DNA from: Desulfuromonas sp. SDB | GTDB lineage: Bacteria; SDB-A | Length of the DNA: 17,384 nucleotides | Reading direction: 5' to 3' | NCBI GenBank assembly: GCA_001412365.1 | Contig: LKUE01000250.1 | Span: 1-17,384, forward strand | Shown here: in pieces, positions 1-8,111 of the stretch | How positions within the stretch are numbered: position 1 is the first letter of the stretch | Layout: every line of letters begins with the position of its first letter | The notes under the pieces: generated by a model | The model's database searches: none | The model's input: only the letters and a program-made list of their open reading frames with translations | Told to the model about the DNA's origin: nothing | Position numbers and translations under genes: made by a program

Positions 1-1
1 A

Positions 2-259
2 AAAAATCCTCCCATATTGATTTTTGATGAAGCCACTTCATCTTTAGATAATGAATCCGAAGGAAAGATTCAACAGGCGATGTTCAAGTTAAGCGAAAAC
101 CGCACCACCATAATTATTGCTCACCGGTTAAGCACGGTAAAAAATGTGGATAGAATTTATGTGCTTAAGAAGGGGAAAGTGGTGGAAACTGGAAAACATC
201 AGCAACTTTTAACCAGCCGGGGATATTATTTTAGCTTGTATTCAAAAAATTTAATTTGA
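2..259 (+). CDS. ABC exporter ATP-binding protein, C-terminal end (5' partial)
   Basis: This is the last 85 codons of a gene that begins before the window; the frame is open from base 2. The translation opens with [19 protein letters not shown], which is a Walker B motif (hydrophobic stretch plus DE) followed by the D-loop SSLD. About 30 residues later comes the H-loop in IIAHRLSTV. This order and the wording DEATSSLD / AHRLST are typical of the nucleotide-binding domain of fused MsbA/LmrA-type exporters, where the membrane domain precedes the ATPase on one chain. It would use ATP hydrolysis to export a lipid, peptide or drug across the inner membrane. The substrate cannot be inferred because the membrane part is outside the window. 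Stop TGA is at 257-259. No hairpin terminator follows, so transcription may continue towards ltaE. Confidence 0.9.
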   Translation, partial: KNPPILIFDEATSSLDNESEGKIQQAMFKLSENRTTIIIAHRLSTVKNVDRIYVLKKGKVVETGKHQQLLTSRGYYFSLYSKNLI

Positions 260-307
260 CCTTTTTGTCATTAATTTTCTGTACTGGCTTATTTATCTAC
301 ATTGTAA

Positions 308-313
308 TATAAT
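308..313 (+). promoter_or_regulatory. candidate -10 box upstream of ltaE
   Basis: The 86-base gap between the ABC gene and ltaE holds a perfect TATAAT at 308-313, about 33 bases before the ATG. No good -35 hexamer lies 16-18 bases upstream (TGGCTT at 285-290 is the best fit and is poor). TTGTCA at 265-270 is a better -35 match, but its spaced -10 partner would be weak. The call is therefore only a candidate. Confidence 0.25.
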
Positions 314-345
314 AAAAATGTAATATTTTTTCATTTTAGTAAATT

Positions 346-1395
346 ATGAAAATAATTGATCTTAGAAGTGATACTGTAACCCATCCCACCTCCTCAATGT
401 ATCAGGCTATGCAGCAGGCAGAATTGGGAGATGATGTTTTTGGAGATGATCCCACTACCATTAAACTGGAAAATCTAGCAGCGGAAATAACCGCAAAAGA
501 AAATGGACTACTGGTCCCTAGCGGAACTATGGGTAATTTGATAGCTAATCTTACCCACTGCAGTAAGGGAAACGAAGTATTATTAGGTGACCGGAGTCAT
601 ATTTTTCTTTATGAAGTCGGGGGGATATCTGCCCTGGGGGGATTGTTCCCTCATGTTTTACCCACATTACAAGACGGCACTATGGACCTAAACCATGTTG
701 AGGAGAGTATTAGAACTGAAAATATTCACTTTCCCCGTACTGGTTTAATTTGTTTGGAAAACACTCATAATTATTGCGGGGGATTGCCTGTTTCTACCGA
801 TTATACTGAACAGTTATGTGAATTAGCCCATCGAGTTGGATTAAAAGTTCATCTGGACGGAGCTAGAATTTTCAATGCTTCCATAGCTTTAAATGTTTCA
901 GTGAGAGAATTATGTAAATCGGTGGATTCAGTAATGTTTTGTCTGTCTAAAGGTTTAAGTGCCCCCATAGGGTCGGTTCTCTGCGGCAGCACTCAGTTTA
1001 TTGAAGCAGCTAGAAAAAACAGAAAAATGTTGGGAGGGGGGATGAGACAAACCGGCTTGATTGCAGCTGCAGGTATAGTTGCCCTAAACGAAATGAGATC
1101 GAGGTTAATTGAAGATCACCAACATGCTAAAATGATTGCAGATAGCTTGGCTGAGTTTAACCTGGTAAAAATAAACCGGGAGTCTGTGCAAACAAATATA
1201 ATTTATTTTAACCTCAATGCCGAATTAATCGAACCGGATAAGGTTATAGAAGCATTTTATCAGAGAAATATAAGATTTCTGTATTTAGGGAAATCAAAGT
1301 ACCGCATGGTCACTCACCAGGATATCAGTAAAGAAGATGTCCTCAAGGTTGTTGCAGCGGTTAAGGAAATTTTGTCCGGTTTAACTGAACAATGA
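346..1395 (+). CDS. ltaE: low-specificity L-threonine aldolase (PLP-dependent)
   Basis: A cytoplasmic fold-type I PLP enzyme that splits L-threonine or L-allo-threonine into glycine and acetaldehyde. The 349-residue length is normal for the family. Visible hallmarks are the N-terminal DLRSDTVT (5-12), the phosphate-binding SGTMGN (59-64), the DRSHIF motif whose His85 stacks on the cofactor ring, HLDGAR (169-174) with Asp171 for the pyridine nitrogen, and SKGLSAPIGS (201-210) with Lys202 as the Schiff-base lysine. All expected cofactor residues are present, so the enzyme should be active. The ATG at 346 gives the standard family N-terminus, but there is no clear Shine-Dalgarno sequence before it. 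Its TGA stop overlaps the ATG of the following histidine kinase (ATGA, 1392-1395), so the two are probably translationally coupled. Confidence 0.95.
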   Translation: MKIIDLRSDTVTHPTSSMYQAMQQAELGDDVFGDDPTTIKLENLAAEITAKENGLLVPSGTMGNLIANLTHCSKGNEVLLGDRSHIFLYEVGGISALGGLFPHVLPTLQDGTMDLNHVEESIRTENIHFPRTGLICLENTHNYCGGLPVSTDYTEQLCELAHRVGLKVHLDGARIFNASIALNVSVRELCKSVDSVMFCLSKGLSAPIGSVLCGSTQFIEAARKNRKMLGGGMRQTGLIAAAGIVALNEMRSRLIEDHQHAKMIADSLAEFNLVKINRESVQTNIIYFNLNAELIEPDKVIEAFYQRNIRFLYLGKSKYRMVTHQDISKEDVLKVVAAVKEILSGLTEQ

Positions 1396-4181
1396 AAAAA
1401 TGTTTGAATATTTTAGTTTTTACCAACTCTGAACAAAGATTTAAAGTCATTGTAGATAATCTTCAGCAACTTCCCCACAAGTTTAGAACTGAATTAATTA
1501 ACAATTCAGATAATCATAATGTAGAGTTTCTAGAAAAATTTGATTTAATGCTGGTGGACCGGCAGTTATTTTTAAAAGACATAAATTCTGTTGTAACCAA
1601 TATTAATTATAACTGTATAAATAAACCTTTAATTATCTTTGAAATAACTGAGTCAAACTGTATAAAGGCAAAGGTTATAAGCTCTAAATATCTGGATTTA
1701 ATGAGTTTGCAGGATTATCTTCTTTTTGATCAGGTTATGGTTAAAGCGGTGGAGGAAGAGGAGCAGGAGTTTTTTTTGAACTCTGAAAAAGAGCTTAAAC
1801 GGGAAAAAGAAAAATTTCAGGATCTTTTCGAGAACGCTAATGACATAATTTGGACTTCGGATTTAAATGGGCATTATCTTTCAGTCAACAGACAGTTTTT
1901 AAATATTCTGGGATATCCTAAACAACAATTAATTGGAGCTCAATCTTTAAAATTAATTGCTCCGGAAGATAGAGAATTATCTAAGCAGTACTACCACCGG
2001 GTAGTTGAAGGGCAGCAGGTTGAATATGAATGTTCAGTGTTGACCAAAAACAATACCAGAAAGATATTATGGTTGAAGCTACGCCCCATATTACAAAATT
2101 CCTCAGTGAGTGCAATTCATGGCATGGGGAGGGATATTACTGAAAGAAGAAGAATTCAAGAAGCTCAAAATTTACTTTACCGAATATCCAGTAAAGTACT
2201 GTCAATAAATGATATCCGTACTTTAATTACTCAGATAAAAGAGGAATTATCCCTGGTTATGAGCACTAAGAATTTTTTTATTGCTCTTTATAATCACCAT
2301 CAAGATCAGATAAGCTTAACCTATATTTCAGATGAACATGATGATATTGAAACTTTTCCCGCGGGAAAGACTTTAACTGCTTATGTGATAAGAAATGAAC
2401 GGTCATTATTGGTGAACCGGGACCAAATACACGCACTGGAAAATCAGAATGTTATTAGTACAATTGGAACCCCCTGTAAAGTATGGTTAGGTGTACCTTT
2501 AAAATCCAGAAGCGAGGTGGTGGGGGCAGTGGTAGTTCAAAGTTATGATGATGAAAATGCATATACGGAAAGAGAAAAAAAATTATTGGAATTCATTTCA
2601 GATCAGCTGGGATTGGCTTTGGATAGAACCAAATATCAGCAGCAATTGGAAAAAAGTGAACAACAGTACCGTGAATTAGTAGAAAACCTCCAGGAAGGAT
2701 TGGTGATTGCGGATATTGATGATAATATTGTATTTTGTAATCCAGCTTTCGCTGGAATTATTGGTTATTACAGAGAAGAATTATTGGGCAAGAATATCAG
2801 AGATTTAATTCCGCCATCAGAGTATGAAAAAATTGAAAAAGGTAATGAGGAAAGGAGAAAGGGCATAACCAGTAAATATGAAATAACGGTGGTGGACAAG
2901 CAAAACCAACTCAAGCACATCTTGCTTTATGCTTCTCCCTGGTATGATCATGAGGGCAACTACAATGGATCCCTGGGATTGCAGCTGGATATCACCGAAC
3001 AGAAAATTATGGAAAAAGAGAAGATTAAACTTCAGGAGCAGCTTCTCCAGGTGCAGAAAATGGAGGCGATTGGAACCCTGGCGGGAGGTATTGCCCATGA
3101 TTTCAATAATATTCTCACGGTGATAAAAGGTTATACCGAAACCATGATGCAGGAATGTGAACAGGACAGCGTTGCCTACCATGATCTTGAAGAAATATTT
3201 AAAGCTTCGGAAAGAGCAGCTAGTCTCACTAAAAAATTATTACTGTTCAGTAAAAAACAGGTTAAATCTTTTCGGCAGTTAAATCTCAATGATCTGATAG
3301 AACGTTCCTTAACCATGATAAAGAGGATGATTGGCGAAGATATCCGAATTCATACTGATTTAAAGCAGAATCTGGGGTTTATCCATGCAGACCCCTCAAA
3401 TCTGGAACAGGTATTATTCAATCTCTGTATCAATGCAAGAGATGCTATGCCCGAAGGAGGTGAAATTAAAATCACTACTTCCAGTATTGAGGTGATGAAT
3501 TATCAAGATAAAAAAAACCATAAAACTACTCCTGGTAATTATGTTCTTCTAACTGTGGAGGACAATGGAAGCGGCATAAACAGCAAGGTGATACCGCATA
3601 TATTTGAACCTTTCTTCACCACCAAAAAAATTGATAAGGGAACGGGACTGGGGTTGGCAGTAGTTTATGGCATCGTTAAGCAGCATCAGGGATGGATTGA
3701 GGTGGATAGCAAACCTGGACAGGGCAGTAAATTTATGATTTATCTGCCTTTATCCGACCGAAAAAAAATTAAGCAGGTTGATATACAGAAGCAGTCAGAA
3801 ATTGTACCAGGCAATCAGGAGAATATTTTATTAGTTGAAGATTCAGAGGGACTGAGAGAATTTTTAATTAAATTCCTGACTAAAAATAATTATAAAATTA
3901 CCTCTGCTGAAAATGCAGCCAAAGCCCTTTCCATAATTCAACATCAACCGGAATCTTTTGATTTAATGCTGACAGATGTAATACTTCCTGACCGCAACGG
4001 AGTAAAACTTGCTGAAGAGGTAATTGGTATCTGTCCTCATATTAAGATTATATTCAGCAGTGGCTATACCGGGGAAAAATCATCTTTGGATAAAATCAAT
4101 GAATTAAATTATCCTTTTATCAGAAAGCCCTATAAAACTGCTGATTTATTGCAATTGATCAGTAAAGTTCTGAACAATTAA
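1392..4181 (+). CDS. hybrid sensor histidine kinase (PAS-GAF-PAS-HisKA-HATPase-REC), soluble
   Basis: A 929-residue two-component hybrid kinase. Reading in order: a receiver-like N-terminal segment (about 5-125) with Asp56 in the phosphoacceptor position but no acidic pair; PAS (about 142-256); GAF (about 260-413); PAS (about 424-540); HisKA with phosphoacceptor His569 in GGIAHDFNN; HATPase with N-box Asn681 ([10 protein letters not shown]), G1 DNGSGI (724-729) and G2 GTGLGL (750-755); and a C-terminal receiver with Glu816/Asp817, phosphoacceptor Asp862 (LTDVILP) and Lys912 (RKP). The catalytic residues look complete. No signal peptide or membrane segment is present, so sensing is cytoplasmic, through a ligand or redox state at PAS/GAF. 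No response-regulator gene with an output domain lies nearby, so the phosphate probably passes to an orphan partner. The ATG overlaps the ltaE stop. Its stop TAA overlaps the stop of the convergent sugar transferase. Confidence 0.95.
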   Translation: MKKCLNILVFTNSEQRFKVIVDNLQQLPHKFRTELINNSDNHNVEFLEKFDLMLVDRQLFLKDINSVVTNINYNCINKPLIIFEITESNCIKAKVISSKYLDLMSLQDYLLFDQVMVKAVEEEEQEFFLNSEKELKREKEKFQDLFENANDIIWTSDLNGHYLSVNRQFLNILGYPKQQLIGAQSLKLIAPEDRELSKQYYHRVVEGQQVEYECSVLTKNNTRKILWLKLRPILQNSSVSAIHGMGRDITERRRIQEAQNLLYRISSKVLSINDIRTLITQIKEELSLVMSTKNFFIALYNHHQDQISLTYISDEHDDIETFPAGKTLTAYVIRNERSLLVNRDQIHALENQNVISTIGTPCKVWLGVPLKSRSEVVGAVVVQSYDDENAYTEREKKLLEFISDQLGLALDRTKYQQQLEKSEQQYRELVENLQEGLVIADIDDNIVFCNPAFAGIIGYYREELLGKNIRDLIPPSEYEKIEKGNEERRKGITSKYEITVVDKQNQLKHILLYASPWYDHEGNYNGSLGLQLDITEQKIMEKEKIKLQEQLLQVQKMEAIGTLAGGIAHDFNNILTVIKGYTETMMQECEQDSVAYHDLEEIFKASERAASLTKKLLLFSKKQVKSFRQLNLNDLIERSLTMIKRMIGEDIRIHTDLKQNLGFIHADPSNLEQVLFNLCINARDAMPEGGEIKITTSSIEVMNYQDKKNHKTTPGNYVLLTVEDNGSGINSKVIPHIFEPFFTTKKIDKGTGLGLAVVYGIVKQHQGWIEVDSKPGQGSKFMIYLPLSDRKKIKQVDIQKQSEIVPGNQENILLVEDSEGLREFLIKFLTKNNYKITSAENAAKALSIIQHQPESFDLMLTDVILPDRNGVKLAEEVIGICPHIKIIFSSGYTGEKSSLDKINELNYPFIRKPYKTADLLQLISKVLNN

Positions 4182-4855
4182 TGATCTTGGTTATCATCAA
4201 TGTATTTCTTTTGAAATTGAATCCGGTCTTCACTGCCCTGAGGGTCTAAGTCCAAAGGCACTGAATTCAATGCCGTTATTAAGGTGGATAAAATAATCTT
4301 TATATTGAAGGTCAAAGATTGGTGTTGAATGTAATATCGGTCAAACTTAAATTGTAATTTTTTAGTTAATTTGCCGGTTCTAATCAACTTGAGTTGAGCT
4401 AAACCGGTCCATCCTGGTCTTACTGAAGTACGGTAGTTAAACATAAACACCGGCTGCAGCTGAAGGGGGAGAGGTCGGGGACCTACAAAACTCATTTTAC
4501 CCATAAAAATCAACAGCAGTTCAGGTAATTCGTCAATATGACAATTTCTTAAGAATTTACCCAGTTTGGACAGGCGTTCTGTCTCAAAAAAAATTCTCCC
4601 GGTTGTTTTCCCTGGTCTCATGCTTTTAAATTTTAAATGATAATATTTTTGATTATTTTTTCCAACTCTTTCCGATATGTACAGGGGAGGAAAACCGAGA
4701 TCAATGGAGACGATTACAGCTACCAGTATAATCAATGGAGATGTAATAATCAACAATATTGCTGAAAAAATGAGATCAAATATCCTTATCTTCCAACAGC
4801 TTTTAGTTTTGTAATAATCTGATGTTTTCAGTGACATTTTGTTTGAAAAGTTCAC
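4178..4855 (-). CDS. bacterial sugar transferase (polyprenyl-phosphate sugar-1-phosphate transferase family)
   Basis: Member of the bacterial sugar-transferase family (WcaJ/PglC-like catalytic domain). These enzymes move a sugar-1-phosphate from a UDP-sugar onto undecaprenyl phosphate at the inner face of the inner membrane, the first membrane step in surface-glycan assembly. Visible features are a basic stretch followed by a hydrophobic re-entrant helix (IFDLIFSAILLIITSPLIIL), then the conserved LKFKSMRPG, LGKFLRNCHIDELPELL and MSFVGPRPLP blocks and PGWTGLAQL. The short length (225 residues) means only the catalytic module, without the N-terminal membrane bundle of WcaJ-type proteins. The GTG at 4855 lies 53 bases inside murD; an ATG at 4837 is an alternative start. 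Neither has a clear ribosome site, which fits coupling to murD translation. The stop shares bases with the stop of the convergent kinase. Confidence 0.9.
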   Translation of the reverse strand: MNFSNKMSLKTSDYYKTKSCWKIRIFDLIFSAILLIITSPLIILVAVIVSIDLGFPPLYISERVGKNNQKYYHLKFKSMRPGKTTGRIFFETERLSKLGKFLRNCHIDELPELLLIFMGKMSFVGPRPLPLQLQPVFMFNYRTSVRPGWTGLAQLKLIRTGKLTKKLQFKFDRYYIQHQSLTFNIKIILSTLITALNSVPLDLDPQGSEDRIQFQKKYIDDNQDH

Positions 4856-6221
4856 CTCGTTGGAATAAATCCCGGAAAAATGGAGAACCGCTGCATCCCG
4901 GGGATAGCAATAAAGTTCCCCTTTTCTGTTTGTTTAATCTGCTCATCCCTTCCCCCACTGCTTGTTCCATATCATCCACTTCAATCAATTTTAAATGACT
5001 GTAGTTTTGTTGGTTTTTTATTATAGGGGATGTTTGATCCTGATTGAATAATATTAAAACGGCTACAGATTTTTCAATTTCCCGGGATAATTTTCTATAA
5101 TCAAGGTTTTTATGCCCTCCCCCTCCCGCAATAAGAATTAAGGGCCATTGATTCACTGCTTTTATTGCCGCCAGGGTTGAATCCGGAGTTGTAGCTGCTG
5201 AATCGTTGATAATTGAAAAGTTATCAGAACAGTACAGAGTTTCAAATCGGTGAGGTAACCCTTTGAATTTCGTCAATGCCCTGGTGATTTTTTCCGGAGG
5301 CACTCCGGCTAGATATGAACAGGCTATGGCAGCTAAAGTTAATTTGAGGTAATGAGGAGTTTTTAGATAGGGGGGGAGATATTTACAATTCAACAAATTA
5401 AATTGTCGCCCCTGTTCATTAATTTCAATTCGGGATTGGTTAATCCATACCCCCTCAATAAAATTATTTGGTTTAGAATTAGTGTCGAAATAAAATGTTC
5501 TGGCGTTACTGTTTAGATGTTTGAATGTTTGGTCGGACCAGGGTAATATAAGGCAATCTTTGTTGTTTTGATGCTTACTTATCTGCATTTTGTCTTCCCA
5601 GTACTGATCTAAATCCGCATAGTAATTTTGGTGATCGGGGAAAAAGTTCAGCCAGCAGGCCAGGTTAGGTGAACGATGGTGCAGTCCCATTTCCTTTAGT
5701 TGCCATGAAGATAATTCAAGAATTATTTTTTTAGTGGTTTCCATGAATCTCAATGGAGAGCGGCAGTTATTTCCTGCCGCCACCGCAGGTATATCTGAGT
5801 GGAGGAGAATATGTTCAACCAAATGGGTGGTTAAACTCTTTCCTTTAGTTCCGGTTATGCCCACAAAGGGTTTTTTGTAAAGTGCACAGAAAATGCCTAG
5901 GGGGCTTTCAATCGTTGCCCCTGATGACTGGGCGATTTTAAGCAGAGGATGACTTCGCTTAATTCCTGGATTTCTAATTACTATATCCGCAACAATAAAA
6001 TCTTCAACCAGATGTCCTCCCAAATGATAAGATATTTTAAAATTTTTTAGCTTTTCTATTGATGACTGCAGTGCTGGTTTATCCTGCAGATCGGTAATGG
6101 TGATTTCGCAGTGATGTTGATGACAGAAAACAGCAGCGCCTACCCCTCCATCTTTAGTTCCCAAACCCATGATCAGTACCTTTTTATGCTGAAGTTGTTT
6201 TAAATTGGTTAGCAATTTCAT
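4803..6221 (-). CDS. murD: UDP-N-acetylmuramoylalanine--D-glutamate ligase (MurD type)
   Basis: A 472-residue Mur ligase that in the canonical pathway adds D-Glu to UDP-MurNAc-L-Ala in the cytoplasm. Domain 1: a Rossmann-like glycine stretch MGLGTKDGGVGAA (18-30) and IRNPGI (82-87). Domain 2: P-loop GITGTKGKS (121-129), ELSSWQL (169-175), the FPDH region (194-197) and Lys211 in the usual place of the carbamylated lysine. Domain 3: HRFE (324-327), NDSAATTPDST (339-349), LIAGGGGHKNLDY (363-375) and LLLSPGCSGSPFF (437-449). The length and block order fit MurD better than MurC, E or F. The P-loop reads TKGKS rather than the common TNGKT/SNGKS, and the first loop is extended by a GG insertion. Canonical MurD is the likeliest role, but it sits outside a division/cell-wall cluster, between radical SAM genes and a sugar transferase. 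A ligase with another amino acid or acceptor is possible. Confidence 0.88.
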   Translation of the reverse strand: MKLLTNLKQLQHKKVLIMGLGTKDGGVGAAVFCHQHHCEITITDLQDKPALQSSIEKLKNFKISYHLGGHLVEDFIVADIVIRNPGIKRSHPLLKIAQSSGATIESPLGIFCALYKKPFVGITGTKGKSLTTHLVEHILLHSDIPAVAAGNNCRSPLRFMETTKKIILELSSWQLKEMGLHHRSPNLACWLNFFPDHQNYYADLDQYWEDKMQISKHQNNKDCLILPWSDQTFKHLNSNARTFYFDTNSKPNNFIEGVWINQSRIEINEQGRQFNLLNCKYLPPYLKTPHYLKLTLAAIACSYLAGVPPEKITRALTKFKGLPHRFETLYCSDNFSIINDSAATTPDSTLAAIKAVNQWPLILIAGGGGHKNLDYRKLSREIEKSVAVLILFNQDQTSPIIKNQQNYSHLKLIEVDDMEQAVGEGMSRLNKQKRGTLLLSPGCSGSPFFRDLFQRGELFKQNVTENIRLLQN

Positions 6222-6230
6222 TTTTAAAGT

Positions 6231-7214
6231 TCAGTCAACTACGCCAAATAAAATTCTGTCCAGTTCATTAATTTTCAGATAGTAAGGATAATGCTTTTCA
6301 TATAATTCAAATAGCTTTTCCCCCAGCCAGAGATTATCTGGTGAATAACAGTGGGGTTGGATATCTGTAAAATTATCAGCACGTTTAAAATCTAACCGGT
6401 GGGTGGAGATAGACTTAAAAACATCAGTTCCTACAAAACGTTGGCAGGGGTATACTCGTGCTTGGCTAGTAATAACTGCAGTTGTCTTCCCCGCCTGACA
6501 CTTCAGCTCCGGGATCTGGTTTCCCAGCAATAGTCTATGATGACCGGAGACCCTGATATTGAATTGGCTGGCTAGCTTATATATGCGGGTCAAAAAATTA
6601 AATTTAGTATTTCTGCTCAGGGAATCAGTTGAATCCTGCCTTAGAGATATGGAAATATCTCCGGTGCGCAGTTCAGATTTTAGGTAATAAAAGAATTCAT
6701 CAATATAATCGCAGGTTTGTTGGTCTATTACACTGTTTATATAAACAGGATATTGCTGATGCTGTAATAAGTTAAATGCCTGGATGGTTTTTTCAAAACT
6801 GTTCTGCCCATTCACTAAGGGTCTTCTGATATTATGTATTTTTTCAATACTGTCCACCGATAGTACATGAACTAGAGAAGATTTAAATTTACCATTGAAT
6901 CTGGATAGGTTCTGTTCATTGATTAAAGTTCCATTGGTATTGATAACTACCAGCCCTTGGGGAAATTGGGACAGGAAATAATTAGATAAATCTTCAACCA
7001 GCGGACTGGTCAGGTATGGCTCTCCTCCGGTAAATCTTAATTGAAATTTTTCCGGGTAAGGAAGATAACCGGCACTGTATTTTTTATATTTATCAATAAT
7101 TTGACAGTAATCTTGTTCAGTTAGAATTGAATTATATTTCTTATCCGGTATGTAACAGTAAGTACATCTGCAGTTACAGTTTAAGGTGGGCATAAAGTAT
7201 AGGCATTTGAGCAT
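6231..7214 (-). CDS. radical SAM protein with short SPASM/twitch-like C-terminus
   Basis: A 327-residue radical SAM enzyme. The [4Fe-4S]-binding CX3CX2C motif is Cys13/Cys17/Cys20 (LNCNCRCTYCY). The SAM-binding RFTGGEP motif is at 60-66, VINTNGTL at 90-97, and a strand reading VLSVDS at 117-122. The C-terminal third carries Cys239 (ELKCQAG), Cys257 (VYPCQRF) and Cys289. Their spacing resembles a reduced SPASM or twitch auxiliary-cluster domain, but fewer cysteines are present than in a full SPASM. Enzymes of this type modify peptides or small molecules; the substrate is not readable here and no precursor peptide gene is seen. The ATG at 7214 directly follows the TAA of the upstream radical SAM gene (TAAATG). 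murD begins nine bases after this stop, so the three are surely co-transcribed. Confidence 0.82.
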   Translation of the reverse strand: MLKCLYFMPTLNCNCRCTYCYIPDKKYNSILTEQDYCQIIDKYKKYSAGYLPYPEKFQLRFTGGEPYLTSPLVEDLSNYFLSQFPQGLVVINTNGTLINEQNLSRFNGKFKSSLVHVLSVDSIEKIHNIRRPLVNGQNSFEKTIQAFNLLQHQQYPVYINSVIDQQTCDYIDEFFYYLKSELRTGDISISLRQDSTDSLSRNTKFNFLTRIYKLASQFNIRVSGHHRLLLGNQIPELKCQAGKTTAVITSQARVYPCQRFVGTDVFKSISTHRLDFKRADNFTDIQPHCYSPDNLWLGEKLFELYEKHYPYYLKINELDRILFGVVD

Positions 7215-8033
7215 TTAAAACCCGCCCCGGCAGTCATATTTGGTTAGTTTGATGGGAAAACTTGCCCTACAGAAAGAAATTGGTATATTTTGGACGGTGA
7301 ACAATTGTTTCATCCAATTAAATAATTTTATTCGGTATTCCAGCTGGGGGTGCTGGGGTCGGTGGTTAAGGGGGGGGTAGTAGCTGATGAATTTTTTATA
7401 CTGCACTGAACTCAGATGTAACTTGATGTTTTCGGCAATTTTTTTATTTATTCTCACCGTTTCCGTAGTCACTGCAAATGGTTTTACTTTGATAATCGAA
7501 TTTATCAATGCTTCCATTAATATCCCATCGGTAATGCCTGGAATAACCGGATCAATTTTAACAACAGTTTTTACCTGATCGTTTATAAGATCCGCCACTA
7601 AATTTAAACGTTGTTCAGCAGTGGGCAATTTTGGTTCTGTGCAATCGAGAACAGACTGATCTAAACTGTTCAATGATACTGCAACAAAACAGCGGGGATT
7701 GTTCCGGAAAAATTCAACATCCCTTGCCACCAGGCAACTTTTGGTTACTACAAAATATTTCCGGTTCAGCATAAATAGTTTAGATAAGGCGTGTCTGGTT
7801 AACTTACAATTTTTTTCCAATTCCTGGTAAGGATCAGTCCAGGGGGACAGGTAAAAGGGGATATCGGACTGGTCACTGCGTTTTATTTCCTGGTCTAATT
7901 CTGCAGTTGAGTAAATTGCAGTGGAATTTGATTCATGTCTGTTCTGAGCAATACAATAAATACAGTTAAATGGGCAACCTGAATAAAAATCAACTTCATA
8001 ATTTTTTGGACAGGAGTGTTTGTATTTCGGCAT
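7215..8033 (-). CDS. radical SAM protein, SPL/COG1533-like
   Basis: A 272-residue radical SAM protein with the cluster motif Cys20/Cys24/Cys27 in YSGCPFNCIYCIAQ. Further matches to the COG1533 'spore photoproduct lyase-like' group are SPWTDPYQELE followed by LTRHAL, YFVVTKS, AVSLNSLD, and VVKIDPVIPGITD (a DPxIPGxxD motif). True SplB repairs spore photoproduct, but most COG1533 members are uncharacterised; here there are no sporulation genes, so DNA repair is not claimed. It is the first gene of the minus-strand operon. The ATG at 8033 is preceded by a weak GGGA ribosome site about seven bases upstream. Its TAA abuts the ATG of the second radical SAM gene. The coding strand contains a run of eight C residues (plus-strand G8 at 7370-7377), in frame in this sequence. 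Confidence 0.8.
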   Translation of the reverse strand: MPKYKHSCPKNYEVDFYSGCPFNCIYCIAQNRHESNSTAIYSTAELDQEIKRSDQSDIPFYLSPWTDPYQELEKNCKLTRHALSKLFMLNRKYFVVTKSCLVARDVEFFRNNPRCFVAVSLNSLDQSVLDCTEPKLPTAEQRLNLVADLINDQVKTVVKIDPVIPGITDGILMEALINSIIKVKPFAVTTETVRINKKIAENIKLHLSSVQYKKFISYYPPLNHRPQHPQLEYRIKLFNWMKQLFTVQNIPISFCRASFPIKLTKYDCRGGF

Positions 8034-8092
8034 ATATAAATCCCAAATTATGTTAACACAAAATTTCTGTTTATGTTTTGTAAAATTTTTAT

Positions 8093-8098
8093 TATAAT
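8093..8098 (+). promoter_or_regulatory. candidate -10 box for the DUF4126 gene
   Basis: A perfect TATAAT sits 14 bases before the preferred ATG at 8112. If used, transcription would begin at about 8105, giving a leaderless or nearly leaderless message, which would explain the missing ribosome site. No convincing -35 hexamer is seen 16-18 bases upstream, so the call is tentative. Confidence 0.25.
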
Positions 8099-8111
8099 TA
8101 CAATTATGGCT

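Noticed and set aside
2817-3182. Minus-strand ORF inside the kinase gene, and similar overlapping ORFs at 2929-3123, 7387-7578, 10097-10363, 12118-12324, 13043-13348 and 14408-14620
   Set aside because: All lie inside well-supported genes in other frames and show no family resemblance or ribosome sites.
4803-6221. Reading the MurD-type ligase as FolC or a CapB/PgsB-type ligase because of GTKGKS
   Set aside because: The HRFE, NDSAATTPDST, AGG..KxLDY and SPG blocks in order, and the length, are those of MurD.
7215-8033. Spore photoproduct lyase working with the nearby photolyase in UV repair
   Set aside because: The protein matches the broad COG1533 group, not clearly SplB; it lies on the opposite strand in an envelope-gene operon, and no sporulation gene is present.
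6231-8033. A RiPP cluster around the two radical SAM genes
   Set aside because: No small precursor-like ORF, peptidase or dedicated exporter is found near them; the gaps are too short to hide one.
8073-8111. Longer DUF4126 protein starting at ATG 8073
   Set aside because: Adds a hydrophobic tail not expected for the family and would place the TATAAT box inside the gene; kept only as an alternative.
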